From contig JAZRNY010000022.1 in assembly GCA_045648445.1 (NCBI GenBank), positions 1 through 64,000 of the forward strand: DNA of 64,000 nucleotides, in the 5' to 3' direction. The DNA is from SIG607 sp045648445 (lineage in GTDB: Bacteria > Bacillota > Clostridia > Oscillospirales > Acutalibacteraceae). The notes beneath the pieces were generated by a model that did no database searches, was not told the origin of the DNA, and saw only the letters and a list, made by a program, of their open reading frames with translations. Positions 8,860 to 17,951 of this stretch are shown here, piece by piece (the stretch's first letter is position 1; the number at the start of each line of letters is the position of its first letter). The translations under genes were made by a program, and so were the position numbers.

Positions 8860-9588
8860 TTATTTAAACATATTTTCTAAAAATTCCTTACTGTGTTCAA
8901 CGCTTTTTTTGGATTTTGCGTTATCTTCTAAAAGCGTACCCTCTATATTCCTTAAATAGATTTTTACGTTATCGGGAATTTTAATATCTTTGTCAAATGC
9001 GCAACTATAATAATCTTCTTTTAACGGAATACCCTCTTGTTCCAATACGCCGGTAAGGTAGTTATCGAAATAATTTTTGCCCAAGTCCCCTGTGATTATA
9101 AGAACACACTCGGCATCGGTTACAATAACGCTTTGCAAACGTTGCATCATAGTATTTTGATACTGCGCGGTAGAAACGCCCGTTTGATAGGTACAGTTTA
9201 CAACCTGAACGTAAACCTCACCGTCGTTGTTATAATCTTTACAAAACTGCGCAAAATAATCCTGAATTTCAGGAACGTACATATCGGCAAGTATTCTGTT
9301 ATCGTAAACAACTATTTTTAAATCGGGTTTTTTCTTATTTAAACAAGAAACGGTAGCAAAAACCACCACACCAACACACAAGGCAACAATTATAAGCGTT
9401 TTAAAATGATAGTATAAAAAATGGCTTATTTTTTCGCCCAAAGTTTTGGGTTTTATTTCATTTTCATAGGGCGTATGCTCGGTTTGACCCTCTTGTGTCG
9501 CTTTTGCCTGCATTGCTTTAAGTTCAAGAAAATCTTTTCTTGCCTTATCGCGTTGGACTAAAGTTTCGCTTTTATTGTTTTGGCTCAT
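8860..9588 (-). CDS. Membrane-anchored protein of unknown function
   Basis: A 242-residue protein with a charged cytoplasmic N-terminus (about 1-57), one membrane helix (about 60-82, LIIVALCVGVVVFATVSCL) and an extracellular domain of about 160 residues. No catalytic motif is recognised. It starts 3 bases after the LtaS-like stop and ends 14 bases before the CapA-like start, so it is almost certainly co-expressed with both. An accessory role in envelope polymer synthesis is an inference from position only. Confidence 0.75.
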   Translation of the reverse strand: MSQNNKSETLVQRDKARKDFLELKAMQAKATQEGQTEHTPYENEIKPKTLGEKISHFLYYHFKTLIIVALCVGVVVFATVSCLNKKKPDLKIVVYDNRILADMYVPEIQDYFAQFCKDYNNDGEVYVQVVNCTYQTGVSTAQYQNTMMQRLQSVIVTDAECVLIITGDLGKNYFDNYLTGVLEQEGIPLKEDYYSCAFDKDIKIPDNVKIYLRNIEGTLLEDNAKSKKSVEHSKEFLENMFK

Positions 9589-9591
9589 ATC

Positions 9592-11136
9592 TTACTCCTT
9601 TAAAAATATGGCAGGACTTTCCATTTCGAGTATTTGCTCGTTATAAAACTGTGATTTTTTTTGCAGTTCGGCATCAAGCATTTCGTATCCGTATTCTTCG
9701 GTCAAAGTTATGGCAGTCGAAAAAAGATTTGTACCAAGACCTAATTTTTCACCTTCAATAGTGGCCCCTAATGCAGCAACGGTGGTTGGGAACAAATCAA
9801 AGGTTGCAAACTTTCGGTTTTTTTGGTTAACCGGGGTAACCGCAGAGTTTATAAAGCAATTATAAACGGTGCGCGTATAATTTTTGTCAATACTCTTTAA
9901 AAATTCGGGGTCCATGGTTAAATGGTCACCGCATACCACTATTGTAGTATTCTCGTAAAAGGGCTGTTCTTTTATCCACTCAATAAACTCTAAAACCCTT
10001 TTTGACGAACAAGAAAGAACGTTTGCGTATTGATTATCCCACTTTGACTTACAATCTTTACATTCATAACCGTCGGGAAAATGCGTATCGGCGGTCAGCA
10101 TAGTAAAATTAAAAGGCTTTCCGCTTTCATATAGTTTTTCTACTTCTTCCTTTGCAAAGTCAAATAGTTTATCGTCTTCAAAACCCCACCATTGACGGTA
10201 GTTTTTTTCCAGTCTGTTTTCAGCCTTTAAAGAATTTATATCAACTATATTCATATTTCCGTGTTCGGAAAAATAGGTCTTTCTGCCGCCAAAATCCGCA
10301 TCGCTTCCCACTAAAAGAGTTTGATTATATCCTTCTTTTTTAAGAATTTCCGCAAGCGTAGTTACACCGGGCATAAAAGAATTTTGACCTCCATAGGCTT
10401 CACTGGCAATAGGCACCTTTATAAGCATACCCGAAGTTTGCGCTACCATAGCCGCAGAGGTCCATGTAGTGCCCGAATAGGAAAGTGCGCCGCCAAAATC
10501 GGAATCATTTGAAAAGTTTACGTTATTTTCGGCAAGTTCTTTTAGTTCTGGAATAAAATTGTCGGTAACATTACCGCCAGCATTGGTATCAGCATAGGTA
10601 CATTCCATAGATTCAAGGAATATATAAATAAGATTACGCTTTTGTTTGGGGAATGTTATTTTAACTTCATTTGGATTTTTATAGTTTTGAATAATAAAAT
10701 CCGATTCGGTAGATGCAACGCTGATATAACTTACAACCTCTAACTTTGCGACAAAAAGTGTTATGGCAACTAAAAGTGTTGAAAGTCCAACGGGCATGGC
10801 AATCTTTTTAATAAAATCACAACATTTGCCCGTGCAGTACTTAGCATATTTTTTATACTTTTTAAGTTTTTCAATAAAACCGCCAAATAAACGATAGGCA
10901 AAAACTTCAATCAAAGTCAGCACAACGGGATATACACCCACCTGCACAACAACGCTGCCCGCCAGCGTCCGATTTGCGCCGTTAGCGGGAGATTTTAACT
11001 GAAATAGAATTTGATCAAGATAAATATGGTCATATTTTCTTAAAAGCCATATTGTAAAAAAGAAAAGCAAATTACCGAGAAAGGTTAAAACAAGGGCGGT
11101 AATAAGTTTTTTATTTATCTTTTTTTGTTTTAACAA
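9592..11136 (-). CDS. LtaS-like sulfatase-fold phosphoglycerol transferase
   Basis: A 514-residue membrane protein. Three N-terminal helices (about 12-32, 62-82, 112-130) precede an extracellular alkaline-phosphatase-fold domain. LtaS-type active-site residues are visible: metal Glu in IFLESMECTY (E175), nucleophile threonine in SGTTWTS (about T223-224), TADTHFPDG and the metal pair in VVCGDHLTMD. Family members polymerise glycerol-phosphate on lipoteichoic acid or transfer phosphoglycerol to glycans. Only three helices rather than five, and an orphan setting, make the exact acceptor uncertain. First gene of the operon driven from 11169-11197. Confidence 0.88.
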   Translation of the reverse strand: MLKQKKINKKLITALVLTFLGNLLFFFTIWLLRKYDHIYLDQILFQLKSPANGANRTLAGSVVVQVGVYPVVLTLIEVFAYRLFGGFIEKLKKYKKYAKYCTGKCCDFIKKIAMPVGLSTLLVAITLFVAKLEVVSYISVASTESDFIIQNYKNPNEVKITFPKQKRNLIYIFLESMECTYADTNAGGNVTDNFIPELKELAENNVNFSNDSDFGGALSYSGTTWTSAAMVAQTSGMLIKVPIASEAYGGQNSFMPGVTTLAEILKKEGYNQTLLVGSDADFGGRKTYFSEHGNMNIVDINSLKAENRLEKNYRQWWGFEDDKLFDFAKEEVEKLYESGKPFNFTMLTADTHFPDGYECKDCKSKWDNQYANVLSCSSKRVLEFIEWIKEQPFYENTTIVVCGDHLTMDPEFLKSIDKNYTRTVYNCFINSAVTPVNQKNRKFATFDLFPTTVAALGATIEGEKLGLGTNLFSTAITLTEEYGYEMLDAELQKKSQFYNEQILEMESPAIFLKE

Positions 11137-11168
11137 ACATAAGACCTCTCTTCAAAAATGCTACCTCT

Positions 11169-11197
11169 ATTTTATATCTTTAATGCAAAATAGTCAA
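11169..11197 (-). promoter_or_regulatory. Promoter of the LtaS-like/CapA-like operon
   Basis: Minus strand TTGACT (11197-11192), 17 bp, TAAAAT (11174-11169). It lies 33 bases upstream of the LtaS-like start codon. Confidence 0.7.
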
Positions 11198-11217
11198 GTG
11201 GTTCAAAATTTTGCCTC

Positions 11218-11246
11218 TTGATTAACCGCATAAAAAAGAGTAGAAT
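11218..11246 (+). promoter_or_regulatory. Promoter of ruvX
   Basis: TTGATT (11218-11223), 17 bp, TAGAAT (11241-11246), ending 27 bases before the ruvX ATG. It is divergent from the promoter at 11169-11197. Confidence 0.7.
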
Positions 11247-11273
11247 ATAAAAAAAGAGTTTACGAGGTATTTT

Positions 11274-11693
11274 ATGATAATAATGAGCGTTGACCGCGGT
11301 AAGGCGCGTACAGGTATTGCTTATAGCGATAAAAGCGAAAGTTTTGCCTTTCCTCACACGGTAATTACTGAATATAACTTTGATAAACTAATCGAAAAAA
11401 TAAAAGAATCCGCCCTTACTTTAAAGGCGGAAGAAATAGTTGTGGGACTTCCCCGACGTACCGACGGAAGTCTTGGCGACAGCGCTCAGGAATGTACCCT
11501 ACTTGCCGAAAAACTAAGGGAAATTTTATCGGTTCCCGTAAACCTTTACGACGAAAGATTTACCACAGTCAGTGCACATACAGCCCTAAACTACACCGAC
11601 ACACGCGGCAAAAAACGCAAAGAAATTATCGACGCCGTTGCCGCTACAATGATTTTAGAGGATTATTTAAAGTACAAAAAGAATATGGGCTAA
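11274..11693 (+). CDS. ruvX: Putative pre-16S rRNA nuclease / Holliday-junction resolvase homologue (YqgF/RuvX)
   Basis: A 139-residue RNase-H-fold protein of the YqgF family. It shows the N-terminal SVDRGKARTGIAYSD strand with the first catalytic Asp, VVGLPRRTDGSLGDSA in the middle and YDERFTT with the catalytic Glu, ending in DAVAATMILEDYL with the last acidic residue. In E. coli the family matures the 5' end of 16S rRNA. GAGG lies 7 bases before the chosen ATG; a second in-frame ATG follows 9 bases later. Single-gene transcript. Confidence 0.92.
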   Translation: MIIMSVDRGKARTGIAYSDKSESFAFPHTVITEYNFDKLIEKIKESALTLKAEEIVVGLPRRTDGSLGDSAQECTLLAEKLREILSVPVNLYDERFTTVSAHTALNYTDTRGKKRKEIIDAVAATMILEDYLKYKKNMG

Positions 11694-11701
11694 CTATATT
11701 C

Positions 11702-11735
11702 AAAAGCACCTCAACTTTAAGTCGGGGTGCTTTTT
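11702..11735. terminator. Bidirectional terminator between ruvX and the SipW operon
   Basis: AAAGCACCTC pairs with GGGGTGCTTT around AACTTTAAGTC, with T tracts in both reading directions. It ends ruvX from the left and the long SipW-type operon from the right. Confidence 0.88.
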
Positions 11736-11742
11736 GTCACTG

Positions 11743-11916
11743 TTAATCACCAAAGGGGTTTATATTGCAGTAAACCTCCAATAAACATTTACTGCACACC
11801 TCACCAACGCCTATTACATAATTAGTGCGCTTATCTACCGGTGTATTTATAAGAGTATTGGTAATCTTACCGCACACTACGCACTTTTCAAAAACTTCTT
11901 TTTCCTTTGTATTCAT
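11743..11916 (-). CDS. Small zinc-ribbon-like protein, end of SipW operon
   Basis: A 57-residue protein with two Cys pairs, CVVCGK near residue 12 and CSKCLL near residue 41, the spacing of a small zinc ribbon. The start is placed at the ATG at 11916 because AGAAGGGA lies 4-10 bases upstream; a longer reading would overlap the preceding gene by 29 bases. Last gene before the terminator and 13 bases after the VPDTG protein. No signal peptide, so it should stay in the cytoplasm. Not recognised; a regulatory or chaperone role would be a guess. Confidence 0.65.
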   Translation of the reverse strand: MNTKEKEVFEKCVVCGKITNTLINTPVDKRTNYVIGVGEVCSKCLLEVYCNINPFGD

Positions 11917-11929
11917 TTTATCCCTTCTT

Positions 11930-13354
11930 TTATGCTTTTCTTTCGCGTCTATCTGCAATTAAAATTACAATACAGGAAGTTCCGCTAAGAAATGCCAAAA
12001 CCATCCAGAAATAAACGCTCTTATCCATACCCGTGTCAGGAACGACGGGGTTATCTATATTGCAAATATTTGTAAATTCTGCATTTATTTCATTTGTTTT
12101 ATTACCATCAACAAAGAAGTCGGCAGAAATTTCATAATCTTCATTTAAATATGGTTTAATTTCTACCGTATAGACCTTTGAGTCGTAGGTAACACCCTTT
12201 TCTTCGTTATTTTTTTCGTAAAGTTTAAAGATAAGGGTTTTGTCGATATTTTCTTCTGATAAAATTACTTTTAATTTACCATCACCGTTTGCATCGGTTT
12301 TTAAAGTTTGTTCTTCTGCCGTTTCGGTATTAACGAGAACAAATTCAAAGCCTTCGGGAGTTCTCTTGTAACTTCCCTTATTATTTACTCGTTTTGTCAC
12401 AGAGATATGAACGGATTTATCCTCAGGTACCGACGGTTTAAATGTGTTATTAAAAACAACATTAATAGAAAATCCGTTTTTATATTTTGTAGAGGTTGTA
12501 TGTTCGCTATTTTTTATGTCGGAGATTTCGAGGTTTCCGTCCATATCTTTGTCTGTGACAACGATAGAAAAGGAATTAATCGTTGTATCATAAACCAATC
12601 CTTTAAGTTCGCCTTTTTCCTCGGTCATACGAAAATCATATTCGCCGACCTCACCAAAGGTAAGTTTAGAAATGGCTTTAGTAAAATCAAACTCAGGTTT
12701 AAAGTTTTCTTCACTATAGGTTATGGTTTGTTTATCAAGTTTAATCCATTGACCGTTACTGCGGTATTCAAGAATAAAGGAGAAGGTGTCTTTTTCTTTC
12801 CACTCTCTGCCTTCCAGCACCTTTTTACCCTTTAAGATTATATTATTGGCATCAACAGCCTTTGGAGTATAGGTGTTAACAAATTCCGCCTCGGCAAAAC
12901 TTATTTCAGGAACAACAACTGTTATTTGGTCTTCGCCTTTTTTGGCAAAACCATTTAAAGTTACGTCATTTTCCTTGATTTTAACATTTGTACCTACTTC
13001 TATGCCCTCAATAGTAAAAGGGACGTTAGGCTGTATTTTAGCGTTAAGATTGCCTTTTTCGTCGGTCTTCATTTCACCAAACGTAGTTTTAAGCGTAGTT
13101 TCGGCATAATATTCGCCAAAAGAAAGGGTGAAATCAAAGGTAATATTTTCGGGGATTATATAATCGTCTCCAAAAGGATGCTCAACCCTTTTTATTACCG
13201 AAACACCATTTGTTATTTTTTCTTCGGGTTTAAAAACGTTAGTCAAAGTATCAGTTTTTGAAACCATAAAGCACAGGGTGGTATTGACGGAAGACACAAT
13301 AAGAGTTATCAGCGATATAATCAAAACCGCCGATTTAATAATCTTTTTATGCAC
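11930..13354 (-). CDS. SipW-type secreted pilin-like surface protein with VPDTG end
   Basis: A 474-residue surface protein. The N-terminal helix (about 7-29) is followed by FMVSKTDTLTNVFKPE, a divergent form of the SipW-type cleavage and TasA N-terminal region. Several immunoglobulin-like modules follow. At least two resemble the Spy0128/FctA pilin isopeptide type: one from about 180 (NNIILKGKKVLEGREWKEKDTFSF) and one from about 318 (HISVTKRVNNKGS). The C-terminus has VPDTG, a membrane helix and RRERKA, the layout of a sortase signal. Translation starts at GTG behind GGGAGGTG. No sortase gene lies in the window, so anchoring would need one elsewhere. Likely a structural or anchoring unit of the fibre system. 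Confidence 0.75.
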   Translation of the reverse strand: MHKKIIKSAVLIISLITLIVSSVNTTLCFMVSKTDTLTNVFKPEEKITNGVSVIKRVEHPFGDDYIIPENITFDFTLSFGEYYAETTLKTTFGEMKTDEKGNLNAKIQPNVPFTIEGIEVGTNVKIKENDVTLNGFAKKGEDQITVVVPEISFAEAEFVNTYTPKAVDANNIILKGKKVLEGREWKEKDTFSFILEYRSNGQWIKLDKQTITYSEENFKPEFDFTKAISKLTFGEVGEYDFRMTEEKGELKGLVYDTTINSFSIVVTDKDMDGNLEISDIKNSEHTTSTKYKNGFSINVVFNNTFKPSVPEDKSVHISVTKRVNNKGSYKRTPEGFEFVLVNTETAEEQTLKTDANGDGKLKVILSEENIDKTLIFKLYEKNNEEKGVTYDSKVYTVEIKPYLNEDYEISADFFVDGNKTNEINAEFTNICNIDNPVVPDTGMDKSVYFWMVLAFLSGTSCIVILIADRRERKA

Positions 13355-13370
13355 CGTTACACCTCCCTTT

Positions 13371-13574
13371 CTATCTGTATTTCACAAAGGGCAAAAAAGA
13401 AAATAAAAGTCTTTTTTTATACTTTTTATAATATTTCTTTTCTTCACCCGAACAACGCTCAATTTCGCTGTTAAGATACTTTAATTCGCTTTTAATTTTT
13501 GCTGAAAATACCGTTAATTTGACCGCCAAAATCAAAACGAGTAACGTCATAGTCACAATTATTGGCAGTTCCAT
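13371..13574 (-). CDS. Small single-pass membrane protein
   Basis: 67 residues: an N-terminal hydrophobic helix (about 4-24, IIVTMTLLVLILAVKLTVF) and a strongly basic, probably coiled tail (IERCSGEEKKYYKKYKKR). It sits 8 bases after the GLUG-tip protein and 16 bases before the VPDTG protein. No clear ribosome site is visible, so translational coupling is likely. Not recognised. The position suggests a helper in assembly or anchoring of the fibre, which is inference. Confidence 0.6.
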   Translation of the reverse strand: MELPIIVTMTLLVLILAVKLTVFSAKIKSELKYLNSEIERCSGEEKKYYKKYKKRLLFSFLPFVKYR

Positions 13575-13582
13575 TATCGTTA

Positions 13583-15547
13583 TTATTTGTTGTTATAAAC
13601 TACCTTTACGCCATCGTAGGTCTTAAGGCCCTTAACACCCTGTCCACCACCGAACAACTGATCAAATTCTATAAGTACATTATGAGACTCATCGTCATTG
13701 TGATTACAAGCTGATAAATCAATACCATTTGTTCCTGTACCTGCTTCGACACGAGCATACTTGTATTCACCAGGGCCATTGTAGCTACCTTCACCAAGAT
13801 CTGCATCTTCGCAATAATGGTAGTTCACCCAATCGCCATAGATAACTTTTACATTTTCGCAAGTGACATAGCCGGTGGGGTCAGCAACTCCATTCACACC
13901 GTCAACATGACCAATCAACATACCACTGTAACGGTAGAGCCAATACTGGTAGTTAGCTGCAACGTCATTGATTGCATCTAACTGGCAAGCAACAGTAACG
14001 TTGGAGAGCGTTACGTTGTTTCCAGCGTGAACTAAACCAACAACACCGCCTAAACGAACATCGTAGGTACCCCAAAGAGGACCGATAACGGTATCTTCAT
14101 CAACTGTAATGTTTGTGAAAGAACAGTTTCCGTAACATTCAGCGGCAACACCACCGGCGGAGTTGTTATACGCAATCAAAGTGGTATTGGAAATCGTGAT
14201 ATCGGAAAATGTTGTATTGACAGCATTGCCGACAATGCCTGCTGCTTCATTTTTGCCGCTGGAAATGTATGCGTCAGCAATAGTTACATTCTTAATGGTA
14301 GCACCGTTGGTATAAGCGAAAAGACCGTAATATTCACCTTCATACTGCCATGCAGAAAGGTCGCTCTGTTCGTACATATTGGAAATTGTGTGTCCCTGAC
14401 CGTCAAAAGTGCCGTTAAAAGACTTGCCGTTGCTGGAATGACCAATGGGATTAAACGCTAAAGAAGCAAGGTCTACATCCTTATCTAATGTAAGGGTTTT
14501 TCCTTGGAAGGTATTGCCATCATCAACGAGTTTAGCAAGACCTGCAAGTTGTGCAGCGGTGCTGAGTTTATACTCGGTCTGGGGATTAGCAGGGTCATAC
14601 CAAGTGGTATCTACTGTGCCGTCCCACTTACTTACGAACTTAAGGTCCATTTCTTCGCCGTTATTTACACGGTTTAAAACGGTGAAAGCTTCTTTTGCGC
14701 CTGCAATGAATTTATCAAGGTTAGCGTCGTCATCAAGAGCAATGGTGCCTACAGCATCTTTTGCATCTACAAAACTGTCTGCCTGAATAGCGGAAGCAAC
14801 AACCTTTATATTCATATTTTCAAACATAGCAAGCTGCTGAGCATTGAATTCCTTGGGAACGTTTAAGCCCTTGAAAAGAACGGTTTTCTCGTCTTTTTCA
14901 AGATAGTGATAATAGGTGTAACGAAGTTCATAATCGTTCATTCCGGTGGTATAGTATCCATCATAAGGAATAACAGTATCGGTATCCATAAACCAGTTAC
15001 CGCTATACTGTAACCAATATTCAGAAATGGTCTTTACAGAGTCAACCTGTAAAACCTTTTCGGGCATCTTATCGCCTGTAATGGTAAGACGCATACCGGT
15101 AGCGTTACCGTTTGCATCTGTTTTGGTATAGTTCATACCGAAACCGTCGAAGATATAATCATAAATCTGCTGAATTTCTGCTTCGGTATAACCTTTAGCC
15201 TCATAAAATTCATCAATAGCCTTATTGATTTCAAGAGCGTTATTGATAGTTACTTCAACTGCAACAAATGCAGGTCTGCTTCCTGTATTTTTAACAGAAA
15301 CTTCCTTTTTAAGATAGTCACCGGGCATAACGTTTTCATAGGTAGCGCCGTTATTGTCAGACGTTACGGTGGCGGCGCCGGTAGTACCTACGTCTTCGGT
15401 AAGATTAATTGCAATATTTCCTACGGAAAATACGTTGCCCTTTTCTTGAGGGTCAACTGTGAGATATGCAACAGTTCCTCCGATTGCTACTGCAACCATA
15501 AGGAAAAGAGATATGCACATTATAAGTGTTTTCTTCATATTTTTCAT
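13583..15547 (-). CDS. SipW-dependent surface protein, TasA-like stalk with GLUG-type tip
   Basis: 654 residues from the ATG at 15547 (GGAGC 7 bases upstream; an earlier in-frame start at 15610 has no ribosome site). The signal region MCISLFLMVAVAIGG-TVAYLT followed by NVFSVGNI is the SipW-type signature. Residues about 30-265 form a TasA/camelysin-like stalk (GDYLKKEVSVKNTGSRPAFV, then SAIQADSF). Residues about 300-650 form a repetitive domain of the GLUG/beta-solenoid kind, with FNGTFDGQGHTISN, YYGLFAYTNGATIKNV, AAGIVGNAV and RLGGVVGLV. The stalk is almost identical to that of the next gene upstream, while the tips are unrelated. Probably an exported adhesive or matrix protein carried on TasA-like fibres. 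Confidence 0.82.
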   Translation of the reverse strand: MKNMKKTLIMCISLFLMVAVAIGGTVAYLTVDPQEKGNVFSVGNIAINLTEDVGTTGAATVTSDNNGATYENVMPGDYLKKEVSVKNTGSRPAFVAVEVTINNALEINKAIDEFYEAKGYTEAEIQQIYDYIFDGFGMNYTKTDANGNATGMRLTITGDKMPEKVLQVDSVKTISEYWLQYSGNWFMDTDTVIPYDGYYTTGMNDYELRYTYYHYLEKDEKTVLFKGLNVPKEFNAQQLAMFENMNIKVVASAIQADSFVDAKDAVGTIALDDDANLDKFIAGAKEAFTVLNRVNNGEEMDLKFVSKWDGTVDTTWYDPANPQTEYKLSTAAQLAGLAKLVDDGNTFQGKTLTLDKDVDLASLAFNPIGHSSNGKSFNGTFDGQGHTISNMYEQSDLSAWQYEGEYYGLFAYTNGATIKNVTIADAYISSGKNEAAGIVGNAVNTTFSDITISNTTLIAYNNSAGGVAAECYGNCSFTNITVDEDTVIGPLWGTYDVRLGGVVGLVHAGNNVTLSNVTVACQLDAINDVAANYQYWLYRYSGMLIGHVDGVNGVADPTGYVTCENVKVIYGDWVNYHYCEDADLGEGSYNGPGEYKYARVEAGTGTNGIDLSACNHNDDESHNVLIEFDQLFGGGQGVKGLKTYDGVKVVYNNK

Positions 15548-15591
15548 TTTTTTCGCTCCATTCTTTGATTTATTTTTAAAATTACCATCCT

Positions 15592-15666
15592 CGGTAAGCA
15601 AAAAATACAACCTAAACCTATGGGTTATACCCTTAGCTTACCGCCCACTCCGTGAGGTAGAGTGGG
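15592..15666 (-). other. Two hairpins between the tandem stalk-tip genes
   Basis: In the 140-bp gap, CGGTAAGC (15592-15599) pairs with GCTTACCG (15636-15643) around a smaller GGGT/ACCC hairpin, and CCCACTC (15644-15650) pairs with GAGTGGG (15660-15666). No T tract follows on the minus strand, so this is more likely an mRNA-stabilising or processing structure than a terminator. Confidence 0.5.
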
Positions 15667-15687
15667 AGGTAGCAAAGAGAGTTGTAA

Positions 15688-17934
15688 TTAGTAAACGTCA
15701 ACGCCATCAACAATAACGTTGAGTTTATCAGTACCCATAGAGTTTTTGTTACCCCAAAGAGTTGTACCGGTATTAATACCCTTGTCGTTAATTTCGTAGC
15801 CGTTAACAACTGTGTTATTAACGATTAATTGATAACTTCTGCCATAATCATTACCGATTTCAATAGCAGCCTTAAGGTCGGTTAAACCGCCCTTATCGTT
15901 AAATACGCAACCGTTTACTTCGAGTTTGGTATCGGCTCCGCCGTAAAGCAATATTGCCTTTCCGTCAGAATTAAAGGTACAGTTATTAAGAGTAACGTTT
16001 TTAGCAGCCCAGGTCCAAAGATTATAGTTATCTCCGGATATGTTGAATACACAGTTATTGAACACACTGTCGCCATATAAATTGTAGGTTCCGTCAAAAG
16101 TACAATTATTGTAAGTTGCGCTTAAACCTGCATAACCTGCAAAAGAATGGCTATCGGTAGTAATAACAACGTTTTCAAACGTTACTTTAGAGCCCTGAAG
16201 ACTATAGTCACAGCCCTCAGAAGAACCGGTGTTCTGAACAGTAACCTTTGTTGCACCGTTACCTATAATTGTAAGGTTTTTGCCCGCTGCAGCAGCAGGA
16301 ATAACGAAATCGCCAGCAGGAAGTTCAATTACAGTTTCGCCATCTTTAATAGCCTGTTCAAGAGAAGCGTTAGAATCAGCCTTTGCAGGACCTACACTCC
16401 AAGTGCCGTCGCCGTTCTGGGTAAGCTTATAACCTGATGCGATAAACTGAGCCTTAGGCTTGATGCTGAAAGTACCGCCGTATATAGTGGTGTTGTCACC
16501 ATAATCGCGTACTTCGCCGTTAATTACACCGCCGTTGATGGTGTATTTAGCACCGCCTTGTGCATCTATCAAGCAAGAGGTCCAGCCAAAAGTTGCTGTT
16601 CCGTCGGCAATAGAATATTCACCGCCGTTTATAACTACTTCACCGCCGTAAGCAAATATTCCTGCATTACCTGCGTTGCCATTATAGAAAGTACCGCCGT
16701 TAAGGGTTAATTTTGCAGCATTTCCGTAAATGGTATGTTTTCCGCTACGACTATTGCTGATATTACCGTTATTTACTGTTAAATCAGCAAAGTTCATAAT
16801 ACCATTTTCAACAGTTATACCGTTTATAACCATTTCACCATAGTTACGAACAGAATAGTTGTTGGTAGCCTTTATAGTACCGTTACCGCTAAGTATTACA
16901 GTACCGTTGTTTACAAATGCGCTGCTTGCGTTTACTTTTGTGCTGTCGTATGCAACTTCGGTAATTATATCTTTACCGTTAAGGTCAAGTTCCACGTTTA
17001 CACCTGCGGGAACCATAAAGCTATCACCTGTATTGGTAATGTTATCAGCAAGTTTTATCTTACCGCCCTTTTTAAGTGCCTTTGCAAGAGAAGCTGCATC
17101 TTTTACTTGCCAAACGATTTCGTTTTTAAGGGTAGAGAAAGCGGTCTTTGCATCAGCAAAATTATCTGCCTGAATAGCAGAAGCTATGATATCTATATTA
17201 AGACCGTTGAACATATCAAGCTGCTGAGCATTAAACTCCTTAGGAACGTTAAAGCCCTTAAAGAGAGTGGATTTTTCGCCTGCTTCAAGAAGGAGATAAT
17301 AGGTGTAACGAAGTTCATAATCGTTCATTCCGGTGGTATAGTATCCATCATAAGGAATAACAGTATCTTCGTCCATAAACCAGTTACCGCTATACTGTAA
17401 CCAATATTCAGAAATGGTCTTTACAGAGTCAACCTGTAAAACCTTTTCGGGCATCTTATCGCCTGTAATGGTAAGACGCATACCGGTAGCTTTACCGTTT
17501 GCATCTGTTTTGGTATAGTTCATACCGAAACCGTCGAAGATATAATCATAAATCTGCTGAATTTCAACTTCGCTATAGCCTTTAGCCTCATAAAATTCAT
17601 CAATAGCCTTATTGATTTCAAGAGCGTTATTGATAGTTACTTCTACTGCAACGTATGCAGGTCTGCTTCCTGTATTTTTAACAGAAACTTCCTTTTTAAG
17701 ATAGTCACCGGGCATAACGTTTTCATAGATAGCGCCGTTATCGTCAGATGTTACAGTTGCAGCGCCTGTGGTACCTACGTCTTCGGTAAGATTAATAGCA
17801 ATATTTCCAACTGTAAAAATATTGCTTTTTTCAACAGGGTCAACTGTAAGATACGCGATAGTTCCGCCTATTGCAACTGCGGCAATAAGGAACAAAGACA
17901 CGCACATTACAAGGGTCTTCTTTAAATTTTTCAT
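15688..17934 (-). CDS. SipW-dependent surface protein, TasA-like stalk with beta-helix tip
   Basis: 748 residues. The signal MCVSLFLIAAVAIGG-TIAYLT with NIFTVGNI is SipW-type. The stalk (about 30-270) matches that of the downstream gene nearly residue for residue. The remainder is a right-handed parallel beta-helix of the pectate-lyase-like type with many short strands (VILSGNGTIKA, LTLNGGTFYNG, EVVINGGEYS, ATYNNCTFDGT, VTLNNCTFNSDG). No polysaccharide-lyase catalytic set was recognised. GAGG lies 9-12 bases before the ATG. Probably a surface-displayed adhesin or glycan-interacting tip; exact ligand unknown. Confidence 0.83.
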   Translation of the reverse strand: MKNLKKTLVMCVSLFLIAAVAIGGTIAYLTVDPVEKSNIFTVGNIAINLTEDVGTTGAATVTSDDNGAIYENVMPGDYLKKEVSVKNTGSRPAYVAVEVTINNALEINKAIDEFYEAKGYSEVEIQQIYDYIFDGFGMNYTKTDANGKATGMRLTITGDKMPEKVLQVDSVKTISEYWLQYSGNWFMDEDTVIPYDGYYTTGMNDYELRYTYYLLLEAGEKSTLFKGFNVPKEFNAQQLDMFNGLNIDIIASAIQADNFADAKTAFSTLKNEIVWQVKDAASLAKALKKGGKIKLADNITNTGDSFMVPAGVNVELDLNGKDIITEVAYDSTKVNASSAFVNNGTVILSGNGTIKATNNYSVRNYGEMVINGITVENGIMNFADLTVNNGNISNSRSGKHTIYGNAAKLTLNGGTFYNGNAGNAGIFAYGGEVVINGGEYSIADGTATFGWTSCLIDAQGGAKYTINGGVINGEVRDYGDNTTIYGGTFSIKPKAQFIASGYKLTQNGDGTWSVGPAKADSNASLEQAIKDGETVIELPAGDFVIPAAAAGKNLTIIGNGATKVTVQNTGSSEGCDYSLQGSKVTFENVVITTDSHSFAGYAGLSATYNNCTFDGTYNLYGDSVFNNCVFNISGDNYNLWTWAAKNVTLNNCTFNSDGKAILLYGGADTKLEVNGCVFNDKGGLTDLKAAIEIGNDYGRSYQLIVNNTVVNGYEINDKGINTGTTLWGNKNSMGTDKLNVIVDGVDVY

Positions 17935-17951
17935 TTTTTATAACCTCGACT

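Noticed and set aside
15688..17934. Polysaccharide lyase assignment for the beta-helix tip
   Set aside because: The fold type fits, but no catalytic lysine, arginine or calcium set of pectate lyases was recognised.
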